From JBKBII01 sp046299415 (lineage in GTDB: Bacteria; Pseudomonadota; Gammaproteobacteria; Ectothiorhodospirales; Ectothiorhodospiraceae), in contig JBKBII010000009.1 of NCBI GenBank assembly GCA_046299415.1, positions 62,001-126,000 of the forward strand: a DNA stretch of 64,000 nucleotides, read 5' to 3'. Position numbers and translations under genes: made by a program. The notes under the pieces were generated by a model. It did no database searches. It was not told the origin of the DNA and saw only the letters and a list, made by a program, of their open reading frames with translations. Shown piece by piece: positions 9,223-19,253 of the stretch (the stretch's first letter is position 1; each line of letters starts with the position of its first letter).

Positions 9223-10176
9223 TCAGATGTCGTCGAAAAAACCGACGAGCGGTTCGCCGAATGCCTTCAGATAGCGTTCGGCAAACTCAGCTTGAGTAAA
9301 ACGATGGTTTTGTGGTCCGAGGTGCTCGATCTTGATCGCTCCGATCAATGAGGCTACCCGTCCGATCACTGTCCAGGGCAAGCCGCGTTCAAGGCCCAGA
9401 AGCAAGGCAGCGCGGTAGGCGTCGCCACAGCCTGTGGGGTCGCGGATATCGCGCGCGGTGACCGGCGGAATGTCGATCTGCTCATTCTGGGTGAGGACTG
9501 TGGAGCCCTGCGCGCCGCGAGTCACGATAAGTGCGCTGACGCGTTCGGCGAGTTGTTCGAAGTCGAGCCCCGTTTTTTCGACGACGAGAGCGGCTTCGTA
9601 ATCGTTGAGTGCGCACCAGGTCGCTTGATCGAGAAAAGCGAGCAACTCGTCCGCGTTGAACATCGGTAATCCCTGGCCGGGATCGAAGATGAAAGGAATG
9701 CCAGCGGCTTTGAGTTGTGCGGCGTGGTCGATCATGCCCTGGCGTCCATTGGGCGCGACGATACCAATGCTCGCGCCCGTCCCCGTTGGGATATCGATTC
9801 GATGGGCCTCGCCCATCGCGCCGGGGTGAAAAGCCGTGATCTGGTTGTCATCCTGATCAGTCGTGATGAAGGCTTGCCCGGTGAAGTAATCGTCCAATTC
9901 GAGTACGAAATCTTTCGGGATCTGGTGGCGATCGAGCCAGTCGGAGTAACTGGCGAAGTCGCGCCCGGCGGTGGCGACGATCAATGGATCACCCCCGAGT
10001 AATCTGAGGTTATACGCGATGTTTCCCGCACAACCGCCGTATTCGCGTCGCATTTCCGGAACGAGAAACGAGACGTTCAACAGATGAACTTTGTCCGGCA
10101 GGATGTGATTGCGGAATCGATCCTGAAAAACCATGATCGTGTCGAAGGCGAGAGAACCAGAGATCAATGCGGACAT
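9223..10176 (-). CDS. PfkB-family carbohydrate/nucleoside kinase (adenosine-kinase-like)
   Basis: This 317-residue protein of the ribokinase/PfkB fold has the N-terminal substrate region GGCAGNIAYNLRLLGGDP at about residues 47-64. Near the C-terminus, residues 246-252 form the anion hole and catalytic base, DPTGCGD. These proteins phosphorylate a sugar or nucleoside hydroxyl with ATP in the cytoplasm. The overall look resembles proteobacterial proteins annotated as adenosine kinase, but substrate cannot be read from the sequence. AAGGTGT lies upstream of the ATG. It sits between parE and an apparently gene-poor stretch and looks monocistronic. Confidence 0.88.
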   Translation of the reverse strand: MSALISGSLAFDTIMVFQDRFRNHILPDKVHLLNVSFLVPEMRREYGGCAGNIAYNLRLLGGDPLIVATAGRDFASYSDWLDRHQIPKDFVLELDDYFTGQAFITTDQDDNQITAFHPGAMGEAHRIDIPTGTGASIGIVAPNGRQGMIDHAAQLKAAGIPFIFDPGQGLPMFNADELLAFLDQATWCALNDYEAALVVEKTGLDFEQLAERVSALIVTRGAQGSTVLTQNEQIDIPPVTARDIRDPTGCGDAYRAALLLGLERGLPWTVIGRVASLIGAIKIEHLGPQNHRFTQAEFAERYLKAFGEPLVGFFDDI

Positions 10177-11495
10177 GCGGACACCTTGATGGATTCGGCG
10201 AGTGAGCCGATGAGAAAACCCGAGCGGGGTTCGTTTAATCGGAGGCAGATTACAGCACGATCACGACCGAGATGAAGGCCGCAGGGGCGAGGCGCGGGTG
10301 GCGTTATGCGGGCCAGGCTGTTCTGGTCGCAGCATGATGCGGTCTGTGCTTTTTTACGGCGCGCGAGCGCGATAATCCGCGTCGATGTTTGCCAATGCTG
10401 TACGCGGCAGGTCGTCTCGCAGTAGGCCACCGTTGATAGGCTGCAGGACGGCGCGCGAGTCCGGTTTTGGTTCGACGTGGCGTCGGAAGGACAGTCATCC
10501 GAGTGCCTGCGGCTGTATCGCGTTCGTTTCTCCGCGAGCGGTTATGATCAGAATCCGGGTCTGAGTCGACTTTCACGCTGCGCGCGCGATTCTCGCTTGC
10601 GGTGGGTTCTGTTCAAGCTAGACTATTCGGGGTCAAAGCAGGGCGGTTACACTAGCGCCGGTGGTTTTCGATTGCGTGTTCGGCTTGGCCTGAGCCGCTG
10701 AGCAGCGCCACCAATACCCTGAGTCTTAGTGTCTCCATGTACGTTCCCGACGCCGAACGCGTGTTCGTCAGCCGCAACGAGGCCTAAGCCCTGCTGAACG
10801 CCTTGACGCTTGAACCGCGAACGGTCGCTCCGACGGGCGCAGTCCGGAGGGCTTGCCCCGAGCGTTGGATCATGGCGAGCTTTAACGCGTGGATTGGGAC
10901 CGATGGCCCGCTTGGACCGGGATCCTCGCGCGTCCGGATCATTTAGCCGCGTTGTGAGCCAGACCTGGTGCAGATAGTTGGCGCGACGCTTGTGTCGAAG
11001 TTCGACGGCCGTCGCGCGGGGCGCGGGTGTCAGAGCTCATTAAAGCAGTAGGTTAATCCGCCGGCCTTGTTTGAGAGTCGAGTCGAGTTCGACGAGCAGG
11101 CGTCCGCGGTGACGGTATTGGTTCTACCGATTCGAAGCGCGAGCGAGATGATTTCAGACGCTGTCGGCGGGCGTGATGTGCCACTCGCGAACGTTGGTTT
11201 TGTGGAAGTTGCAAGCGGATTCCATTTTTTCGTGCTGGGTCGGGCGGTGTGCGTCGAGCCAGGCTTTTGCACAAGCGGTGGTTTGATGCGTCACCGAGTA
11301 TCGCACTCGGGAACGGTCGTGCCGTTTTGGTGGGTAGAGATGAGGTCCGCGGAGCGGGCTTCCGGATTCCTCGGGTCTGGCGTCGAACGCGGCGCTTTCG
11401 GGGCGTCAGCGACGCGCAGCGCAGTCAAGGGCCGTCGTCGACTGCGATGTCTCCATCGCAGCACATTTTAAGTACATTGATCGAGGTCAATCATC
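10177..11495. other. 1.3-kb gene-poor region
   Basis: No convincing gene is present. The frames on both strands give Arg/Ser-rich peptides typical of non-coding GC-rich DNA. A short open stretch at 10656-10784 (ending VPDAERVFVSRNEA at a TAA) looks somewhat protein-like. Its frame continues past the stop to about 10943, so it could be a decayed gene, but I recognise no family. The barstar-gene promoter should lie at the right end. Confidence 0.45.
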
Positions 11496-12524
11496 GTGAG
11501 TGAAGAAGAGCGTTCGTCAGATAGTGCTGATGGGGTTCGCGACGAGTCGTGTGATGCAGGTGAGGCACCCGCGCGTCCGGCGCAGCGTCGGGTTAGGCGC
11601 CCCGCTTCCAGGCGCGCACGAGCGACGGGCAGCGAAACCGCAGACGGTTCCGACGAAACGGCCTCGAACACGAAGAGCGCCCCTGTCGCCAGTTCTGAAA
11701 CCAACAGCGATTCAGGACGTCCCGATGGCGCTACCGGTTCTCGTGACGAGGGGGACTCTCGCGGCCGTCAACAAGGCTCGCGTCGTGGTTCTCACGCCCG
11801 CGGGGGGCGGTCGGGGCAGGATCAGGCCCATGGTTCCCAGAATGGTGGTCGCGGCGATCGCGGCTCCAGCCATGGACATGGCCATCACAACGGTGATCGT
11901 GGCAATGGCAATGGCAATGGCAATGGCAATGGCAATGGCAATGGCAATGGCCAAGGCGCGAATTCTGGCGGACAGGGTCACGGCTCGAATGGCAATATCG
12001 CACCGCCTGCGGAGGCCTTTGACGATGATGACGATGACGTCCGTACTGAAGATGGACGTGGCCAGGATCGTGGGCGAGGGCGCGGTCGTGGTCGAGACGA
12101 CCGACGCGGTCGGGGACGACCCACGAGCGGCTGGCTAGGCACGTTGGCGCATTGGATCGACAACCCGCAGTCACAACCCAATACGATCAAGGGGCATGGC
12201 TGCGAACAAGGCGTTCAGCAGCTTGAAGAGCTGGGTTGTGAGGCGTTTCTTGTAGATCTCTCGGGTGCGCGTAGTCGAGAAGAAGTGATGGAAGCCTTCG
12301 GACGTAGCATGCGTTTGCCGGAAGGCTACAACGGTCACTGGGATCAGTTCGAGGAGGCGCTTTTTCCTCCGAAGGGTCAGGATCGTATACGCGTGATCGT
12401 GCTGCGGGGCTTCAATGCATTGCGACGGCGTGATGGTTTCCTTGCCGATGTGCTGTTTGATGTGCTGGAAACTGTCGCGAACACACCGAATGGCGGCTTT
12501 CGCGGTGTGGTCTACTGCCGCTGA
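11496..12524 (+). CDS. barstar-domain protein with long disordered Gly/Asn/Arg-rich N-terminus
   Basis: The start is GTG at 11496, with cgaggtc about 8 bases before it. Of 342 residues, roughly the first 210 are low-complexity: acidic/Ser-rich, then Arg/Gly/His/Asn-rich with eight GN units, an acidic DDDDDD patch, and RGRGRGRDDRRGRGR. Residues ~215-342 form a barstar-like domain (AFLVDLSGARSREEVMEAF, LPEGYNGHWDQFEEAL, VIVLRGFNALRR). Barstar inhibits the RNase barnase, and chromosomal barstar-family proteins are common without a known target. No barnase/RNase gene is adjacent. The Arg-Gly-rich front resembles RNA-binding disordered tails, so an RNA-associated role is possible but is inference only. 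Confidence 0.8.
   Translation: MSEEERSSDSADGVRDESCDAGEAPARPAQRRVRRPASRRARATGSETADGSDETASNTKSAPVASSETNSDSGRPDGATGSRDEGDSRGRQQGSRRGSHARGGRSGQDQAHGSQNGGRGDRGSSHGHGHHNGDRGNGNGNGNGNGNGNGNGQGANSGGQGHGSNGNIAPPAEAFDDDDDDVRTEDGRGQDRGRGRGRGRDDRRGRGRPTSGWLGTLAHWIDNPQSQPNTIKGHGCEQGVQQLEELGCEAFLVDLSGARSREEVMEAFGRSMRLPEGYNGHWDQFEEALFPPKGQDRIRVIVLRGFNALRRRDGFLADVLFDVLETVANTPNGGFRGVVYCR
11901..11948 (+). repeat. hexanucleotide ggcaat tandem repeat (8 units)
   Basis: Eight uninterrupted ggcaat units encode alternating Gly-Asn in the disordered half of the barstar-domain protein. The unit is two codons, so slippage changes length without breaking the frame. Confidence 0.95.
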
Positions 12525-12966
12525 AAGACTGCGTTTAAGCCGTTGGCGTTTCGGGTCGGTCTGGGCTCCATTGGGCCGTTTCGGGGGCCAGTCCCAGAGG
12601 TTCTGCGGGATTCCGAGCCAAACTCAGGCTAGGACGTAAAACGTCGAGGATTGCCTCTGCTGGTGCTTGTCGATTTAGGGGGTGTCTTCGGTGGGCGTGT
12701 TGGTGACGGTGTGACCAAGGTCGAAGCCCCGAACTTAATGAGTCCCAGCTGTTGACTCGGGATCAATGACACCACGATCGACGCTTCGTGTCGCCGAGTT
12801 GAGACGGTCGTTGCGATGAGTCGCAAGGGCTGAGTCGCAACGGACTGGATCGCGTCACTCTGCGCCGACAAGACTCCAGCCAGACGATCTCGCGCCGATG
12901 AGAATCGATTTGCGCAGGCTGGGACCATCTCGGGTGACTCAGTGCTGACTTTCCGGAAAGTACTGG
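12525..12966. other. intergenic region between convergent genes
   Basis: These 440 bases separate the barstar gene (plus) from the cardiolipin-synthase-like gene (minus), both ending here. No ORF with family-like sequence and no clean hairpin with a T-run was found. Confidence 0.5.
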
Positions 12967-15021
12967 TCAAAGGTAGGGGCTGGGTAATCTGGCGATGGCG
13001 TCACGCAGTCGCGTGAGGTTGGATGCGTTGCGCAATTCTTCCAGCACCAGCGGCCGTGACTGTCGTCGCTCACGATCGACCCATCGACTCAGTGAGTCGA
13101 GAACGGCGCCACCGGCAATCTCGATGTCGAGTTCAAAATTGAGGCGTAGGCTGCGAGGATCCCAGTTCGACGAGCCGAGAAGCGCCCAGCGTTGGTCGAC
13201 GCACATGAGTTTGGCGTGCAGGAACGGGGCCGGCGTTTGCCAAACCAGGACGCCGCGTTCGATGAGTTCCTCGAGCGCGGGTCTCGCCGCCCAGTCGACG
13301 ATGCGGTGGTCGCTGCGGGCCGGTATGAACACTTCGACGCGGACGCCACGGATTGCGCAGGCCTTGAGTGCCGCCATCAAGCTGGCGTCAGGCAGGAAAT
13401 ACGGCGTGATGATCTGAACATTCGATTGGGCGGACTGCAGCGCGGCCACTCGAATCAGTGATAGCACCTCGAAGTCTTCGTCTGGTCCGTCGGGCAGTAA
13501 ACGCGTCCAGCTGAGGCTAGCAAAGTCTGGCGTCGCTCGAGTTGTGGAGCGAGACGCAGAAGCCGACGAGTCTGCGGTCATCGCCGGCCCGGTCTCGACG
13601 GATCCTGGTTCGCTGTAGGTGTTGCCGCTGTGGCGATGCGCCCGCATGGATCCCATGACAGGTGCATCAAGGCGCTTGAGTGTTTGATGTGTCGCGAATG
13701 CCCAGTCTTCGGCAAAAATCAATTCGGCCGAGCGCAGCAGCATGCGCTGTGGGTGCAGGGCCGACGCAGCCTGTTCGAGGACTTTTCGCCCGGGAGAGTT
13801 CTGCTCAAGGTTGTTTTGCCGGAGAGCGTCAAGCTCAAAGCCGTCTTGGCCCGAGGGCTTCCGCGATGAGAGCGTTTGCGCAGAAGTCTGTCCCGGGAGA
13901 TTTGTCGCCTTGGGTACGGCGGTTTCGTCCTGTTGGTTTGGTTCGGAGTCGATGCGCGACGCGGTGTCAGGTGGTTGTCTTGAGATCGCGGCGTCGGTGG
14001 ATCCGACGTCATTGCGTCCGCCGTTGTGCGCTCGGCTGAATGGAGTGCGTTCCGGTGCCGTGGAGCGATCGTGAATTTCGAGCATCAGATCGCGCACGTG
14101 TTCTTGCGCATGGCCGTCATGCAGGTTCATCCCGCCGATGAACAGCCGGTCATCGTCGACGATCAAAAGTTTGCGGTGGCTACGCAGATGAAGAATCGCG
14201 AAGCGCTTCGGCGGGTGCAAAGGATTGAATCGCGCCACGGTGATGCCTGATCGGCGCAGTCGCTTGACGATTGACGCGAATCCACCGAGGCCCCGCGTCG
14301 TGGGATTGCGATGCAGAACACCGATGGCGTCGACGAGGACGCGAACCTCGACGCCGCGCGCCTGCGCAGCGGCGAGCGCGTCGGTAAAGACGTGGCCTGT
14401 GTGGTCCGAGGCAAACCAATACGAGGCCAGCCAGATCCGACGTCGAGCCCGCGCAATCGCGCTGAGCATTGCAGCGTAGGCTTCAGTGCCGGTGACATGC
14501 ACTCGAATCGTACCTATCGCACTGATCGGTAGACGGCTCAAGCGATCGCCTGCGGTCAGATAGCGGGCGACGTCGGCGGGCGGATTCCGATTTGCGCCAG
14601 ATGGGTCGGTTACCCCTGACGCGGTAAGCGGGCGAAATGGGTCGCGCCGCGCGGGTTGGGTTGTGAATTCGGTGCTTTCTCGAAGCCGTTTCGCGCGACG
14701 GGCCACGCGGTTGACGCCGAAGGCCCAGTACAGCAACAGGCCGATGAGCGGTGATAGAAAAATCAGACCGATCCAGGCCAGCGTTGCGGAGACTTCACGG
14801 CGAGAGCGAAGGGCGTGTAGAGCCGTTGCGAGCGTTGCGATCAGCAATGCGACGCTCAGGCCCCAGGCCAGCATCATGGCGATGGAGTGCGAGATTTCGA
14901 CACCAAAGTCGAGCCAAGCCCAGGTGTCATCAGAGAGGCTGTCAAGCGAGCTGTCGGATGATTCGGTAGAGAGGTCGCTGGATGACGTGAGGTCACCACC
15001 GTGCGGGCTTGCCGGCGTCAT
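12967..15021 (-). CDS. cardiolipin synthase-like phospholipase D family protein, enlarged
   Basis: From the ATG at 15021 the product has 684 residues, against about 480 for usual Cls. The frame is open to 15417, but that would run over parC's start. Two N-terminal membrane helices (MMLAWGLSVALLIATLATAL and TLAWIGLIFLSPLIGLLLYW) precede two PLD catalytic motifs. The first is HLRSHRKLLIVDDD near residue ~280 and the second HAKLMCVDQRWALLGSSNWD near ~600. This is the bacterial ClsA-type layout, which condenses two phosphatidylglycerols into cardiolipin at the inner membrane. Two low-complexity insertions (~130 and ~50 residues, Ser/Thr/Pro/Gln-rich) separate the halves. Its second motif is intact, so the enzyme is probably active. 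Confidence 0.85.
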   Translation of the reverse strand: MTPASPHGGDLTSSSDLSTESSDSSLDSLSDDTWAWLDFGVEISHSIAMMLAWGLSVALLIATLATALHALRSRREVSATLAWIGLIFLSPLIGLLLYWAFGVNRVARRAKRLRESTEFTTQPARRDPFRPLTASGVTDPSGANRNPPADVARYLTAGDRLSRLPISAIGTIRVHVTGTEAYAAMLSAIARARRRIWLASYWFASDHTGHVFTDALAAAQARGVEVRVLVDAIGVLHRNPTTRGLGGFASIVKRLRRSGITVARFNPLHPPKRFAILHLRSHRKLLIVDDDRLFIGGMNLHDGHAQEHVRDLMLEIHDRSTAPERTPFSRAHNGGRNDVGSTDAAISRQPPDTASRIDSEPNQQDETAVPKATNLPGQTSAQTLSSRKPSGQDGFELDALRQNNLEQNSPGRKVLEQAASALHPQRMLLRSAELIFAEDWAFATHQTLKRLDAPVMGSMRAHRHSGNTYSEPGSVETGPAMTADSSASASRSTTRATPDFASLSWTRLLPDGPDEDFEVLSLIRVAALQSAQSNVQIITPYFLPDASLMAALKACAIRGVRVEVFIPARSDHRIVDWAARPALEELIERGVLVWQTPAPFLHAKLMCVDQRWALLGSSNWDPRSLRLNFELDIEIAGGAVLDSLSRWVDRERRQSRPLVLEELRNASNLTRLRDAIARLPSPYL

Positions 15022-15312
15022 GGGTGGCGCGCGCAAGTCGCCGTGCGACTGTAGACAGAGCAAGGCTTCATTGCGTTGCCAGCGCAACGGCCTGGCGTCG
15101 GCGATTTGCGCTGATAGGAGGCGACCTTGATGGGCATGCCTTGAATTGTGCCAGCAATTACGCTCGATCTCGCGATCGGGGCAGTTGCGACAGACTGCGA
15201 TGACCGGAGCGTCAGACGGATATCGGGCGGGCGATGAATGATCGTGCGCACGGCCCTCGGTAGGCGCGAGTGTCGCGTTACACTTCGTTCGACGATCCGT
15301 TGGAGCTTGTGC

Positions 15313-17619
15313 ATGTCTGCAGTGCCCGAACATGAATCCCTGCCGCTCGAGGCCTTTGCTGAGCGTGCCTACCTCGATTATTCGATGTACGTCATCCTTG
15401 ATCGTGCGCTGCCTCACATCGGCGACGGTCTAAAGCCCGTCCAGCGGCGCATCATTTATGCGATGAGCGAGCTGGGGCTTGCCGCGGGTGCCAAGCATAA
15501 AAAATCCGCCCGTACGGTTGGCGATGTACTGGGTAAGTTTCATCCACATGGCGATTCGGCGTGTTACGAGGCCATGGTGCTGATGGCGCAGCCGTTTTCG
15601 TATCGTTATCCGCTGATCGATGGGCAGGGCAACTGGGGCTCACCCGATGACCCCAAAAGCTTTGCGGCGATGCGCTACACAGAAGCGCGTTTGGCTCCGA
15701 TTACATCGTTGATGCTCGAGGAGCTCGATCAGGGAACGGTCGACTGGGGATTGAATTTTGACGGGACGCTGAACGAACCACGGGTGTTGCCTGCGCGTTT
15801 GCCCAATCTCCTGTTGAACGGGACGATGGGTATCGCGGTAGGTATGGCGACTGACGTCCCGCCGCACAATCTGAAGGAAGTCGCCGTCGCTTTGGTGGCG
15901 CTGCTGCAGGACCCGCAGCTCGACGTCGAGGCTTTGGCTCGATTACTGCCCGCGCCGGATCTGCCTACGGGTGGTGAGTTGATTACAGCGCGTGACGACC
16001 TCGTCGAAATGTACCGCAGCGGCCAAGGCAGTTATCGAGTCCGTGCGCGCTATCACGTTGAAGACGACTCGATTGTGGTCGAAGAGTTGCCGTATCAGGT
16101 CTCTGGTTCGAAGTTGCTCGAGCAGATCGCTGCGCAGATTCAGGCCAAGAAGCTTCCGTGGCTCGAGGATCTTCGCGATGAGTCCGATCAGGATCATGCA
16201 GTACGGCTTGTACTGGTTCTGCGCTCGCGGCGAGTGGATACCGAGGCGTTGATGGCGCATTTGTTCGCCACCACCGACTTGGAAAAAAGTTATCGAGTCA
16301 ATCTCAACGTTATTGGCCTCGATGGTCGCCCCCGCGTCCACGGTTTGCGTGAATTACTGACGGAGTGGCTCCGCTTTCGTGTCCAGGTGGTGACGCGTCG
16401 GCTCGAGTACCGTTTCGAGAAGATCGAGGATCGTCTGCACGTTCTTGCTGGCTTGCTGATCGCGCATCTCAATATTGACGAGGTGATTGCGATCATCCGC
16501 GAGCATGATCGTCCTAAGCCCGTTTTGATGGAAAGGTTCGAGTTGAGCGATCGTCAGGCTGAGGCCATTCTCGATCTGCGATTACGACATCTGGCTCGCC
16601 TCGAAGAAATGAAGATACGCGCTGAGCAGGACGAGCTGACCGTTGAGCGGGATCGCGTCGCGGCATTGTTGGCCGATCGGACCGCACTGGATGATTTGAT
16701 CGCCGAGGAAATTCGAGCTGATGCCGAGCGCTTTGGCGATGAGCGGCGCACTCGACTGGTTGAGCGTGAAGCGGCGAAGGCTCTGGACGAACGCGAGTTG
16801 GTGACGGCTGAACCGGTGACTGTGGTGCTGTCGAAAGCAGGATTCGTGCGCGCAGCCAAGGGGCATGACGTTGATGTTCGCGCACTCGCGTATCGGTCTG
16901 GCGATGCGTATCAGGCGAGTCTGGCGACGCGTTCTAATTTGCCTACGATCGTGCTCGATGACGGCGGCCGGGCCTATACATTGGCAACGCATACGCTACC
17001 GTCCGCACGGGGCCAGGGTGAACCGCTGAGCTCGCGGTTGGCACCGCCTGCGGGCGCCCGTTTTCTGGCTCTGATCGGCGGCGCGGATGAGGCACGCTGG
17101 TTGCTCGCGCAGCCCGGGGGGCTGGGCTTTGTCGTCACCATTGGTGATTTGACCGGGCGGCAGAGGGCTGGCAAGCATGTCATCGGTTGGGGTGATGGTT
17201 TTGCGATGTTGCCGCCCGTGCCGGTGCCCAAGGCGGCACGTTACGTGGCAGTGTTGTCGAGTGGCGGCAGGCTGTTGATTTTCGACCTCGAAGAGGCGTC
17301 CGTTTTGGCGCGTGGCAAGGGCACTCGGCTTATGGCGTTGAGCAAGCCCAAGGGCGATTTGGTCGAGGCTGAAAGCTTGCGCGCGTTGGCTGTTCTGGGG
17401 CCTTCGGATCGACTCCGGATCGGCACCGAACAGCGCGTCATGACCCTCGAAGGCGGAGTCGCCCGCAGATCGTCGTCGGCGGGTGGTTCTGCTGGCAACC
17501 TCGAGGCCTCGGTAGAGGAACCGTTCGCGCCCTATTTCGGGCGACGAGGAACCCGTGGGGCGCTTTTACCACGGCCATTTCGTGGTGCATCGAGCCTTGA
17601 ATGCGCCAGTGGCGAGTAG
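15313..17619 (+). CDS. parC: DNA topoisomerase IV subunit A
   Basis: The product has 768 residues from the ATG at 15313 (the frame is open upstream to 15238, but family alignment begins at MSAVPEHESLPLEAFAERAY). The winged-helix region has KPVQRRIIYAMSELGL, the quinolone-determining segment is HPHGDSACYEAM with the wild-type Ser and Glu, and the catalytic tyrosine lies in AAMRYTEARL. The C-terminal third is the beta-pinwheel DNA-wrapping domain. It pairs with ParE as the chromosome-decatenating topoisomerase IV. Its start is 291 bases from the divergent cardiolipin-synthase-like gene. Confidence 0.96.
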   Translation: MSAVPEHESLPLEAFAERAYLDYSMYVILDRALPHIGDGLKPVQRRIIYAMSELGLAAGAKHKKSARTVGDVLGKFHPHGDSACYEAMVLMAQPFSYRYPLIDGQGNWGSPDDPKSFAAMRYTEARLAPITSLMLEELDQGTVDWGLNFDGTLNEPRVLPARLPNLLLNGTMGIAVGMATDVPPHNLKEVAVALVALLQDPQLDVEALARLLPAPDLPTGGELITARDDLVEMYRSGQGSYRVRARYHVEDDSIVVEELPYQVSGSKLLEQIAAQIQAKKLPWLEDLRDESDQDHAVRLVLVLRSRRVDTEALMAHLFATTDLEKSYRVNLNVIGLDGRPRVHGLRELLTEWLRFRVQVVTRRLEYRFEKIEDRLHVLAGLLIAHLNIDEVIAIIREHDRPKPVLMERFELSDRQAEAILDLRLRHLARLEEMKIRAEQDELTVERDRVAALLADRTALDDLIAEEIRADAERFGDERRTRLVEREAAKALDERELVTAEPVTVVLSKAGFVRAAKGHDVDVRALAYRSGDAYQASLATRSNLPTIVLDDGGRAYTLATHTLPSARGQGEPLSSRLAPPAGARFLALIGGADEARWLLAQPGGLGFVVTIGDLTGRQRAGKHVIGWGDGFAMLPPVPVPKAARYVAVLSSGGRLLIFDLEEASVLARGKGTRLMALSKPKGDLVEAESLRALAVLGPSDRLRIGTEQRVMTLEGGVARRSSSAGGSAGNLEASVEEPFAPYFGRRGTRGALLPRPFRGASSLECASGE

Positions 17620-17891
17620 TTTCATCATCCATCAGGCGTCGCTTAGGACGCCGATTGGCGACCGGTCACTGAGGCGGAATGACCGCAAAGGCTCGTATGC
17701 TGAGCGGTCGGCCTGCGGCCTTTGAAAGCGGTCTCTAAAGACGGCGTCGAGGCGCGGGTAGCGGTCCGATGTGAGTCGATCATTGCGGCGCTCAATGATT
17801 GGCTATTTCAATGAACTGCCACGCGCAGCAACCCGAGTGTGCGTCAACCCAGAGTCCGGCAACCACGGAGTCCAGCGATCCGGAGGTCAGA

Positions 17892-19253
17892 ATGAACAAT
17901 GCAGACTGGATTCACCGTGATCTGCGAGTGCTATGGCACCCCTGTACGCAGATGAAGGATCACGATGATGGCGTGTTGCCGTTGATCCCGATTGCGCGCG
18001 GCGATGGCGTGTGGTTGTACGACTTCGACGGGCGACGTTATTTCGACGGGATTTCGTCGTGGTGGGTGAATCTATTTGGCCACGCCAACCCGCGTATCAA
18101 CGATGCCATCGCCGAGCAACTCGATCGGGTTGAGCATGTGATGCTCGCTGGTTTTACTCATCGGCCCGCGATCGAGTTATCTGAGCGGTTGATCCGCATG
18201 ACTCCCGAGGGCCTCGATCGGGTGTTTTTTGCCGACAATGGCTCTGCGGGCGTCGAGGTGGCACTCAAGATGAGCCACCACTACTGGCGTAACCTCGGAC
18301 GACCTGAGAAATCAGGCTTTGTGACGCTCGCAAATAGCTATCACGGTGAGACTCTGGGCACGTTGGGGGTCGGCGATGTGGCTCTCTATCGTGAGCAGTA
18401 TCGGCCGTTGATGCATGAGGCGCTCGTTGCGCCAACGCCGGACTGCTATGCGCGTGAGCCCGGCGAATCCTGCGCAGACGTCGCGCGTCGGGCGGCTGCG
18501 GGTCTCGAAGCGCTTCTGGCGGGGCATCACGCGAGTCTCGCGGCGCTGATCGTCGAGCCATTGGTTCAGTGCGCAGGCGGGATGCGGATGTATGACCCTG
18601 AGTACCTGCGTTTGGCGCGGGCGCTTTGTACGCAGTACGACGTGCACCTGATCGCGGATGAAATCGCTGTGGGGTTCGGTCGCACCGGTACCCTGTTCGC
18701 AATCGAACAGGCCGGGATCGTCCCCGACTATCTGTGCCTTTCCAAGGGCTTGACCGGTGGGTATTTGCCGTTGGCCGTGACCGTGACGCGAGGGGAGATC
18801 TTCGACGCGTTTTATGACGACTACGTGCGGCTCAATGCGTTTTTGCATTCCCACTCGTATACCGGTAATCCGCTGGCCTGCGCAGCGGCTAATGCGACGC
18901 TCGATCTGTTCGACAGCGAGCCGGTGCTCGAGGATAACCGTCTCAAGGCTGGCGTCATCGCAGAGGGGCTGGCGTCGCTCAATGACCATCCCCATGTTGC
19001 TGACGTGCGTCAAACGGGCATGATCGCGGCAGTCGAGATGGCACCCGATCGCAGCCGGCGGGTTGCGTATCCATGGCAGGAGCGTCGCGGACTCAGTGTC
19101 TATCGATATGGGCTGACGCAGGGCGCGATTTTGCGTCCGCTCGGCGTGGTCAGTTACTTGATGCCGCCATATGTGGCCACTGAAGACGAGTTGCGCTGGG
19201 TTTGCGGGTTGATTCGTGAGGGTGTCGATCGCGCGACGCGTGGAGCAGGATGA
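17892..19253 (+). CDS. bioA: adenosylmethionine-8-amino-7-oxononanoate aminotransferase
   Basis: The start at 17892 is set by ggagg five bases upstream; the product has 453 residues, normal for BioA. Diagnostic stretches are LWHPCTQMKDH at the N-terminus, ISSWWVNLFGH, and the PLP-lysine region YLCLSKGLTGGYLPLAVT. BioA transfers the amino group of S-adenosylmethionine to KAPA to make DAPA in biotin synthesis, with PLP, in the cytoplasm. No other bio gene is in the window and I saw no BirA-type operator, so bioA stands apart from the rest of the pathway here. Its last 100 bases overlap a convergent gene. Confidence 0.95.
   Translation: MNNADWIHRDLRVLWHPCTQMKDHDDGVLPLIPIARGDGVWLYDFDGRRYFDGISSWWVNLFGHANPRINDAIAEQLDRVEHVMLAGFTHRPAIELSERLIRMTPEGLDRVFFADNGSAGVEVALKMSHHYWRNLGRPEKSGFVTLANSYHGETLGTLGVGDVALYREQYRPLMHEALVAPTPDCYAREPGESCADVARRAAAGLEALLAGHHASLAALIVEPLVQCAGGMRMYDPEYLRLARALCTQYDVHLIADEIAVGFGRTGTLFAIEQAGIVPDYLCLSKGLTGGYLPLAVTVTRGEIFDAFYDDYVRLNAFLHSHSYTGNPLACAAANATLDLFDSEPVLEDNRLKAGVIAEGLASLNDHPHVADVRQTGMIAAVEMAPDRSRRVAYPWQERRGLSVYRYGLTQGAILRPLGVVSYLMPPYVATEDELRWVCGLIREGVDRATRGAG

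Noticed and set aside
10737..10943. Possible selenoprotein or read-through at the TAA at 10785
   Set aside because: The codon is TAA, not TGA, there is no evidence for a recoding element, and no family is recognised; more likely decay or chance.
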